From Zymoseptoria tritici IPO323 (Eukaryota; Ascomycota; Dothideomycetes; Mycosphaerellales; Mycosphaerellaceae): DNA of 64,000 nucleotides. The stretch covers positions 2,852,001 to 2,916,000 of the forward strand of contig NC_018218.1 in assembly GCF_000219625.1 (NCBI RefSeq). The letters are read 5' to 3'. The notes beneath the pieces are model-generated. The model did not search any database and was not told the DNA's origin. It saw only the letters and a program-made list of their open reading frames with translations. The position numbers and the translations under genes are program-made. Within the stretch, counting starts at the first letter, position 1. Each line of letters begins with the position of its first letter. Shown piece by piece: positions 56,501 through 64,000 of the stretch.

Positions 56501-58413
56501 CTTATTTGTGTTCGGTCCTGCACAGTCGCCTGGAGAAGGTCAAGTCGACCAACGTCGCAATGCCTTGGGTAACGTCTGGAGCCAGCGATTTTGAAGTTTC
56601 ACTCCTACCTCCCGACCGTTGCCGTGGCTCTGGAAGTGCGATGGCCATGTCATAGTCGACAGCGACTCTGCTCTGTGAGTACCAGGAGCTGCAGACATCT
56701 CGTAGATCTCACGACTGATAGTGTGACGGCGAAAGCTCCTGATTACATCCCGTGCATCGCCAAGGCAGCGTCGCGGAAACGCCGTACTGTAGAAGACGTG
56801 ACGTGCATTTCCACGCATGACATCAAACGGAGCGCAGCTGCAGGAGCCGGAGGCGCCACGTGGAACGCTCCAATACAGGTGCACGCCTCGTTACGCCTCC
56901 CACACGCACATCCGGCTGATGTTGCTCACGCACTGTCAGCCTGCCAGAATAAGCTTGACAAATTCGCAAACGTGCCTTCAACGACAGTGCAATTGCGCCA
57001 CTATGGTGACGCCTTGGCTTGCCTATGAATTCGGGGGCCGAGAGTCGAAAGACTCGCCCAGTAGTCGCTCGACTTTTCAAATCAACTTGTCTAGGCCGTC
57101 ACTGCGGCAGCCACGCGTCTTGACAGCATTGGAGCAGGGTCCTTGAGCCGTGCGACAGCCCCCGCATGACTTTCCATGTGTTGGCAAGGTGAAAAGCAGC
57201 CACTCAAAGCGCGCAGCGATTGACCCACGGCTCGATGCTTGGGAGACAGACGCTGGTGACGAATAGCGTTCGAGGTCTCGCACATCGATGGCCGTGGCGA
57301 ACATGCTCAGCGATCATACTGGACACAGCGTTTCAAAGCGAACGTGGCGCATCTTCAGCTCGGATCGGATGTCATGCGTGGGCAGCGCGTGGCCACATGC
57401 TTTTCGCGTGATGAGCTGGAACCTTTGCGAGGCAGCTCGCGTGGACTTGTCGTGAAGTGACCGTAGGCCTGGAACATCGTGCAGATGGCCTCATAGGAGG
57501 CTTGTCGCTACCGGCGATAGTCAACCACATCGTCGCGGTCACAGCTTTCATGGCTGCGGAAGTGGACGTTTTGGGCGTCTTCCAGCTCAGGGCGACAATA
57601 CCCCAGGGCTCGGAGTTGGTTGCGCTTCGTGTCAGAAGAATCACGACGAGCCCGTCGGGCAATCTACACTACCTTTACCAGAGATTATATTGATCTGTAA
57701 ACGGTATGGTTAAGGTGAAAGAAGGCGATGCTCATGCACGTCAGAATTAGCCCCTCGCTTGCCGCCGAAAATCTAGTTGTTTCGGCAATTCATACCCTTC
57801 TTGCTGACCACGGAGGGCGACTGCCACTTCTGGTTATGCTCGCCTTGTGTGGTATACGAGCCATGGACAACTATACGACCTGGAATATACGGACTTTGAA
57901 TTGGTAGGTAAGGGTCAAGCCGCTGATGTTTTTGGGGCCCATATAGAATTGACACATCGCGGCCTGTTGGATTCGGCGATGACCGTATCAGCGGCGCCAC
58001 CCTTCCATCGATGTCCTGATAGACTGGGAAATCGAAATGCCGAAGTTCACTCTTCCATTGGATGATGTATGCGGCAGACGAAATGACCATGACTGTCCTC
58101 GTGTCCGCGGGATAGTCCTTAGGACGTTCTCTGTCGGCGTTTCACTGAGCTCGGAGCGACGCACCCATGTCTGGTCCGACGACTGCTTGTACACGGAGGT
58201 GTATTTCGCTAGTGGTGCACAAAGACTCGTAGTACCTCGTATGTCCATCAAGATGCGAGGTGGAGAGGTCTTGGTGGTCCGGGGCATCTTCGGCGCGTCA
58301 AGGCGACGTCACGACGAGCGAGAGGTGCAGCACACGGAACTTCAGGCTATTCAGTAACAACAACACCGCTTCGATTTGTCACAGACATATCAAGACGAGG
58401 ACCCGTGGACAGT
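53541..58413. other. Largest gene-poor stretch of the window
   Basis: About 4.9 kb between the divergent bZIP and SMP-30-like genes. A TATA-like string (gtatataac, 53765-53773) probably belongs to the bZIP promoter. Many frames of 60-145 codons exist, but none shows a signal peptide, domain or convincing splice partner. No inverted terminal repeats or transposase fragments were seen. It could hold long leaders, non-coding RNA or lineage-specific genes. Confidence 0.45.
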
Positions 58414-59752
58414 ATGCCGGAAATCAAGAAATACAAGGTGACGGAGCCATTCCTGTGGGTGATTCGGACATCTCATCTGGCCAAGAACTTCTGCTAAGAT
58501 GGGACGTTCTGTTCAGCGACCTGGATTGCGGTCTTGGTGAAGCCCCTCACTGGGAGCCATCGCGTGGCTCTGGTCTACGCTTCGTTGATATTGTGAAGTT
58601 GAAGTTGCACACGGTCAATGCGGGCGATGCTTCCTCGCATAAGCAATGGAGTCTGCCCTATTCCATCGGCGTCACAGCGGTAGTCCTCAAGGCACTTGAC
58701 ACGTCTCAAGCCCGGCAGCTGACACAAAAGTCCAGGACATTGAGGGCAATGACACAGAGTTCGTATTCGGTGGCAAGTCTGGTTATGGAATAATGGAGCG
58801 CGAAACTGGAAAGGTTCGGATTATCAAGGACATGTGGACCGATGAGGAGCGCAAAGACGACGGCGGCGGCAAGCCAAAAGTAGGCAAGAACAGGCAAGAC
58901 CGTATGCGGTCAAATGATGGAGCTGTCGACGCTGCCGGACGCTACTTCGTGGGCACGATGAACGATCAGGATTTGGTAGGAGAGAACTTCACTGACGAAG
59001 GTGGGTCAGCACATTGGACGTGATGTGTCTTGAGAGCTGAACTTGACTTAGGCGTTCTGTTCCGACTCGACCCGGATCTGTCCCTTCACCGAGTCAAGGA
59101 GGGAGTGACGATTCCCAATGGCATGTCGTGGACCGCCGACAACAAGACGATGTACTTCACGGACTCACCCTCCGGCAAAATCATGACCTATCCTTACGAT
59201 TTGGCAACTGGAAACATTGACTTCTCCGCTGGCAAGACGTTCTTCACCTGTCCCGTTGAAGGCGGTGTCCCAGATGGTCACATCCAAGACATCGAAGGCC
59301 ATCTGTGGGGTAAGAAAGTCGAAGCGCAGAAGGCCTGCAGCCGTCCGAGACTGTCTCTCGGCCATGCCAGCAGAGCTCACTCTGCCCGTATACCCTGAGC
59401 CCGAACCACTGCTAACCCTTCTGCCCTTCTGTTTTAGTCGCATGCCACGGCACCAGCAAAGTCTTCCGGGTCAATCCATCAGGCCAGATCGTCGCTGAGA
59501 TTGAGCTACCCACACGCTGCGTGACGTGTCCGACGTTTGTGGGAACCGAACTCTACATCACGTCGGCAGAGGAGCAGGATCCTGAAAAGTATCCTGAAAG
59601 CAAGAAATACCAAGGAGGATTGTTCCGGGTTGATGGTATGCAATATCTCTTGTTCGATATGCATCATTCTGGCAACATGCTAATCAAACGGTAATAGTGG
59701 GCGTGAAGGGCCGTCCGCTGAACAAGTTCAAGTTGACGATCAAGGCATAGAA
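58414..59752 (+). CDS. SMP-30/gluconolactonase/LRE-family protein
   Basis: A six-bladed beta-propeller hydrolase of the regucalcin/gluconolactonase family, acting on sugar lactones or similar esters with a divalent metal. Six exons join in frame: EPFLWDVLFSDLDCGLGEAPHWE, then GVTADIEGNDTEF, FTDEGVLFRLDPD, GHLWVACHG and FRVDVGVKG, ending in LTIKA and stop, about 350 residues. Metal-site equivalents are the Glu in LGEAPHWE, the Asn in IPNGMSWTADNKTMYFTDS and the Asp in HIQDIEG; RSNDGAVDAAGRYFVGTM is a second family hallmark. The first exon (MPEIKKYKVTEPFL) is short and its 46-nt intron near-minimal. No signal peptide, so probably cytosolic. Confidence 0.9.
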
Positions 59753-59883
59753 CACCGATGGCGAACTACGAATAGACAAGGCATGACTTGACAGCATTGC
59801 GGGATACATGGAGAAAAGCTTGATTGCTTCTATGAACAAGCCAAATCACTCGTGCAGTGCGCTACCACACAACGACCAAACCT

Positions 59884-60949
59884 TCATGGACAACCGTGAA
59901 CTGCAGCGAAAGCAATGTGCCTGGCGAATCGATCAAATCGCTCTGGAACAGCCACATGATGAGACAAGTAACCCTGGTTGACGAGTGTCTGCCGAAACTT
60001 CTCATACATTCCCTCGAGCAGATCTTTCGCAAGAAGGGTCTTCCCTTTATGTTGGTGCAAGAATTTCCTCCACTCGTTCAACACCGCATCCGCACTTTCT
60101 GACCACAGTAATGGCACGTCAGCTGTAGCCTCAAGCTCGTCTCTCCTCCGCAGCATGTCTGTGATCATGAGGACAGAGTCCACAGTGACCACGCTCGCTG
60201 CTTGTGCCGCGCGATAGCGTTCGGAGTCGTTGCGTGGAGCGATGCCTCCGTTGTGACGGGCCAGCGCAGCATCGGCTCTGTCCTCCATTGAGGTTCTGCC
60301 GCCAGCCTGCCCATTTGTCGGGACAGTAAGCCTGTGACTTTGGCCGTCTCTACTTCTCGAGCGGACTGATCGGACTGGAGGCGGCTCTGCCACTGATTGG
60401 CGAGGGCGCAGAGATTCTGAGGCTCGGATTCGGCAACGATCCTCAAGCTCTCTGGCAAGTGCATTATCAATCGCGGTCGATGTTGGCGGTGCCTCCAGAT
60501 GGTTCTCGCTGTCGGCGGGAACAGGATGCTGCGTAGCTTGCACCCTCCCATGCTCAACAGTGGTAACGTTCTGCTCGTTGAGCCTCTTTTCGCGACCTTC
60601 ATCGAGGTCGAAGCGGCAGTTCGGACACTTTGTGCTGTTACACCTATAGGAAAATCAGCTTCTTGTCCTCGCAAGCGATGTTCTGACTTTTTGCTGACAG
60701 CCAGTTGTAGAGACATTCGAAACAGAAATCGTGAAGGCACTCTGTCATCACAGGATGCCGGAGATCCCCCTGGCAAATGGAGCATTGTGTTCCTCTTTCC
60801 AGGGATGTTCTGCAAGGGAAGAGTCCCAGATCGGCCAGTTGTTCAGTAGTAGGTGCAGGCATTCTTGTATCAGTGTTCCGGTCAGACTCTGTCGGACTAT
60901 CGAGACCATGCTTAGCTGTTGCAGTTGACTCTTTCGTCGAGTTCATCAT
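59884..60949 (-). CDS. RING-finger protein, probable E3 ubiquitin ligase
   Basis: Two exons joined across a short intron (GTCAGA..CTATAG, near 60648-60690) encode about 335 residues. The RING ligands are C56, C59, C71, H73, C76 and C79 (TQCSICQGD, TECLHDFCFECL) in exon 1, and the last pair in KCPNCRF, which appears only after splicing, giving a C3HC4 finger. The remainder has a charged linker, a Ser/Arg stretch (RSVRSRSRDG) and a helical C-terminal domain (DAVLNEWRKFLHQHKGKTL). Substrates and partners are unknown. It is divergent from succinate-semialdehyde dehydrogenase. Confidence 0.9.
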
Positions 60950-61311
60950 GCAATGAGAGCACGGATTACAGCAAACATCGTTGCTCTCATGACCCCAGCC
61001 GATGTGGACTTCAATGCAGAGCCATTGGCCGACATTGCGCGTGAGGCCTGAGTGAAGAGCGGCATAAAGTTACAAGACATGTAGGTTGTGGTCGTACGGA
61101 GGTAATGTTGGAGATCTTCGTCGTGAACTTCGTCGGACTCATCTCCGCTCCTGTGCAGCACCCCACTTTGATGTCGAAGGCTTGTCCCAGTACAGAAGGT
61201 AGTGCCGAAGACCTCAGCATTGATTACAAGAGCTCCATGTCCGCTTGCCTCGCCCTCTGTGCCTCGAGCTCACCGTACGGAGCTTCAAAGTTACCTCGCA
61301 GATTGCCCACC
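60950..61311. promoter_or_regulatory. Bidirectional promoter RING gene / SSADH with inverted repeat
   Basis: 362 bp between divergent ATGs. A perfect 9-bp inverted repeat (atgagagca at 60953-60961, tgctctcat at 60982-60990, 20-nt spacer) lies within 45 bp of the RING start codon, so it is probably in that leader and could form a hairpin or be a factor site. Confidence 0.5.
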
Positions 61312-63008
61312 ATGAAGGCAATCCTCAGCACTTTGTCGACGAAGTCCGTTGTCCGGTCCCAGATCACAAGAACGAATCGCCTCAGACTATTCTCCCAATC
61401 GGCAACAGCAAGACAACACACCGTGCCAGATCTGAAGGATAAGAGCTTGCTGAAGTCTCAGAGCTACATCAACGGACAATGGGTCGGAGCAAAGTCAGGC
61501 AAGACCTTCGAGGTTCATGATCCTTCCACGGGCAAGGTGATTGGATCGATGCCGGAGATGAACAAGGAAGACACGGAGCATGCGATCAAGGCAGCTTCTA
61601 CTGCGTTCCAGAGCTTCAAAAAGACGACAGGTCGTGAAAGAGCAAGACTGTTGCGGAAGTGGTACAATCTGGTACAGGAGAACAGCGAGGATATCGCAAA
61701 GTTGATCACTTGGGAGAATGGAAAGCCATGGGCTGATGCCAAAGGTGAGGTAGCGTATGCAGCCAGCTTTTTCGACTGGTTCAGCGAAGAGGCGCCTCGC
61801 GCATATGGAGATACCATTCCTTCGAGCGTGGCAGGGAACAGAGTCTACACTCTGAAGCAACCGGTCGGAGTCTGTGGTCTCATCACTCCGTGGAACTTTC
61901 CTGCAGCCATGGTGAGCCAAATGTCGATAGGAAGCGAGAGTATTCTACTGACTTCAGTCTCAGATCACACGTAAGATTGGCCCAGCACTCGCTGCTGGCT
62001 GTACTGTAGTAGCGAAGTCGCCGGGCGAAACTCCATTCACAGCTGCTGCCCTTGTGGAACTAGGACACCGTGCTGGCATTCCTCCAGGTGTGGTGAACAT
62101 CGTGACCGCTTCGGAGAATACTGTCGAGGTCGGCCAGGCAATCACATCTGCCTACGATGTGAAGAAAGTCAGGTGGGTTGCCCGTCTTGCACTCGTCCTT
62201 CTCGATGAACTGACCGTTCCCCAGTTTCACCGGATCTACTGGAGTCGGGAAAACTCTCATGAAGCAAAGCGCGGACACCCTGAAGAAACTTTCGTTCGAG
62301 TTGGGCGGGAATGCGCCGTTCATCGTGTTTGATGATGCCGACCTTGACCTGGCAGTCGCCGGTGCGATCGCTAGCAAATTTCGCAGCAGTGGTCAGACAT
62401 GTGTCTGCGCAAACCGGATCTACGTTCAGAAAGGCATCTACGACAAGTTCGCTGAAGCATTCACGAAAAAGGTCAAAGAATTCAAGGTGGGCCACGGATT
62501 CGACGAGGGTGTGACCCATGGCCCATTGATTCACAGCCGCGCAGTCGGTAAGGTACAAGACCACGTTGACGATGCTGTATCACACGGAGGAAAGGTCTTG
62601 GCCGGAGGAGAGAAGATTCCCGAGCTCGGTGAGAACTTCTTCGCTCCAACGGTGATCAGAGACATGACTAGCAAGATGAAGATCGCTTCAGAGGAGACCT
62701 TTGGACCGGTCGCAGCTCTGTTTCCCTTTGACACAGAAGCTGAGGTTGTCAAGCTCGCTAACGAAGCCGAAGTCGGTCTTGCCGGCTACTTCTTCTCCAA
62801 GGATATCCAGCGCTGCTATCGCGTCGCTGAGGCTTTGGAGTTTGGCATGGTGGGCATCAATACTGGGCTCATCTCTGCGCCCGAGTCGCCATTTGGCGGC
62901 GTGAAGCACTCTGGGTTTGGTCGAGAAGGGAGCAAGTACGGCATCGACGAATACACGGTGATCAAGACGATGACATTGGGCGGCATTGGAGAGCTACAAG
63001 GATCATGA
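61312..63008 (+). CDS. Succinate-semialdehyde dehydrogenase
   Basis: Oxidises succinate semialdehyde to succinate with NAD(P)+, the last step of the GABA shunt. Exons 61312-61911, 61964-62172 and 62225-63008 give 530 residues. The N-terminus ([25 protein letters not shown]) looks like a mitochondrial presequence. Family motifs: [46 protein letters not shown] with the catalytic Glu, and [11 protein letters not shown] with the catalytic Cys in a C-x-C arrangement as in the redox-switched SSADH of mammals. The C-terminal [17 protein letters not shown] is also typical. Yeast Uga2 is the nearest named relative. Upstream in-frame ATGs exist but the chosen one gives the presequence. Confidence 0.93.
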
Positions 63009-63464
63009 TATGGTCTTCACAGAAGTCTGTATGTAGCATCGTCTGTTCAAAATGTCGGTCGCTGACCACCCTCGACATTCAGACTTTCACATTTCAACAT
63101 TGAGGCTTCGCCAGCAACTTTTCTGTCCCTCGCTCTCCGCCCTCCGCCTTTGTTCCGCCGCAACTTCGCACCTTCTGGCCCCTGCAATCGCGCGTGCTCG
63201 GGACATGTCCTCGGACTGCGAGGACGATCGTGGACTTTTTGCGTGTCTATCACGTGTGCAGCAAACTCTCGTTTCGGATACTCGATCGTCAGCGTGCAGC
63301 GTGTCAGCACATCGGAGTGGCATCCGTTTCGCAGGTCCACGGAAATCTCGAGATGCAATTGGTTGAACTCCATGTAAGCAGGTCGTGGTCCTCCAGGCAA
63401 GGTCCGGATGGTGACCACCCCGATGTGCTGACTGTTGACACGCTACACTCATTTCCTGCCAACC
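63009..63464. other. Intergenic, promoter of the aspartic protease
   Basis: About 0.46 kb between two rightward genes. Nothing specific recognised. Confidence 0.5.
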
Positions 63465-64000
63465 ATGCACGCTCTTCCCATCATGTATCCCCTTATGTGT
63501 GCTGCTGCATTTCTCGACATTGCCGACAGTGCACAAGCCCGACCACCGCTCGTGCAAAAGCGAAGAGCCGCAATCGAAGCATCGTCAGCTCTTCACGTCC
63601 GAAAGAGCGGCGCGAAAAAGACTCCCATTGAACAGCTAAAAGGTGCAGCCCCATTGTCGCGGTAGACATTCGATGTGGACTTAATTAGAGCTGACAATCA
63701 CCCAGGTCGAGATCATAAGAACGATCCATATTGCGCCGATATAGTGTGGTTATTCGATGGCGCCACGCCCGCACTGGATGTTGAGGTTGGCGACACCACG
63801 TTCAGGGTTTTATTCGACACAGGGAGCAGTCCGTTCTGGATCCCTGGTCATGCATGGCAATGCATTGATAACATCGACTCGAACATCACTCATATGTATG
63901 CCATATTGGAGTTTCTCGCCGTGGAATAGCTGACACGAGTCCTCTATAGTGCACAAGACGAGTGCGGCAAAGCCCATTTGACCACGAGGGCCGACTTCGA
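63465..64000 (+). CDS. Pepsin-like aspartic protease, C-terminus cut by window edge
   Basis: The first part of a secreted A1-family aspartic protease. The N-terminus MHALPIMYPLMCAAAFLDIADSAQA is a probable signal peptide; PLVQKRR resembles a dibasic (Kex2-type) propeptide site. An intron with donor GTGCAG near 63643 and acceptor CCCAG at 63704 joins IEQLKG to RDHKNDPYC, and a second (GTATGC..CTATAG, near 63896-63949) joins SNITHI to AQDECGKAH. The first catalytic motif is LFDTGSSPFWIP with the active Asp. The second DTG, flap Tyr and C-terminus are outside the window. Extra Cys residues near the N-terminus suggest a disulphide. The frame of exon 2 is unambiguous; exon 1 depends on the inferred intron. 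Confidence 0.82.

Noticed and set aside
57773..58090. 105-codon minus-strand frame upstream of the SMP-30 gene
   Set aside because: Protein composition is plausible, but there is no recognisable domain, no splice evidence and it lies in a probable promoter region.

Overview
This window is nuclear DNA from a filamentous ascomycete. The genes carry many short (about 43 to 130 nt) GT-AG introns, and the window holds fungal hallmark genes: an eisosome Pil1 protein, a Swp1-type oligosaccharyltransferase subunit, HUT1, AIM18, MSH6 and folylpolyglutamate synthase. The protein style (long disordered Ser/Pro/Gln tracts, a (6-4)-type cryptochrome/photolyase, a small cysteine-rich secreted protein) suggests Pezizomycotina, most likely a Dothideomycete. 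That placement is inference without a database search. I support 29 protein genes, two of them cut by the window edges. I see no rRNA, convincing tRNA, transposon, CRISPR or secondary-metabolite cluster.

Layout. 1-11 kb: left-truncated cryptochrome/(6-4) photolyase (-), a Pro-rich disordered protein (+), acetoacetyl-CoA synthetase (-) divergent from the HUT1 nucleotide-sugar transporter (+), and a TPR protein resembling the NoxR/p67phox N-terminus (-). 11-18 kb: gene-poor, with a two-exon secreted Cys-rich protein (+) tail-to-tail with a small methyltransferase-like gene (-), then an orphan 356-aa protein with a TATA-like box and a pyrimidine-rich leader. 18-34 kb: dense housekeeping block: GID4/VID24-domain protein, ribosomal protein eS12 divergent from AIM18, a mucin-like secreted protein divergent from an alpha/beta hydrolase, folylpolyglutamate synthase divergent from MSH6, and Swp1. 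34-50 kb: AT-hook Gln-rich protein, a doubtful orphan, PIL1, a DapA-family aldolase convergent with an SDR, a ZIP zinc transporter, a twin-CX9C protein and a Lys-rich repeat protein. 50-58 kb: a bZIP factor surrounded by long apparently non-coding stretches. 58-64 kb: SMP-30/gluconolactonase-like protein, a RING protein divergent from succinate-semialdehyde dehydrogenase, and the start of a pepsin-like aspartic protease.

The genes do not form one pathway; this looks like ordinary chromosome-core sequence with a few accessory loci. The observations most worth a second look are the spliced secreted Cys-rich protein (12075-12475), the perfect inverted repeat with ACGCG cores midway between the folylpolyglutamate synthase and MSH6 start codons (28339-28359), two splice arrangements that would change a protein C-terminus (HUT1 dilysine exon, ZIP stop-only exon), the twin-CX9C protein, and the very long GID4-domain protein. 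No clearly new multi-gene system is visible. Splice junctions were worked out by hand from consensus sites, reading frame and family similarity, without transcript data.
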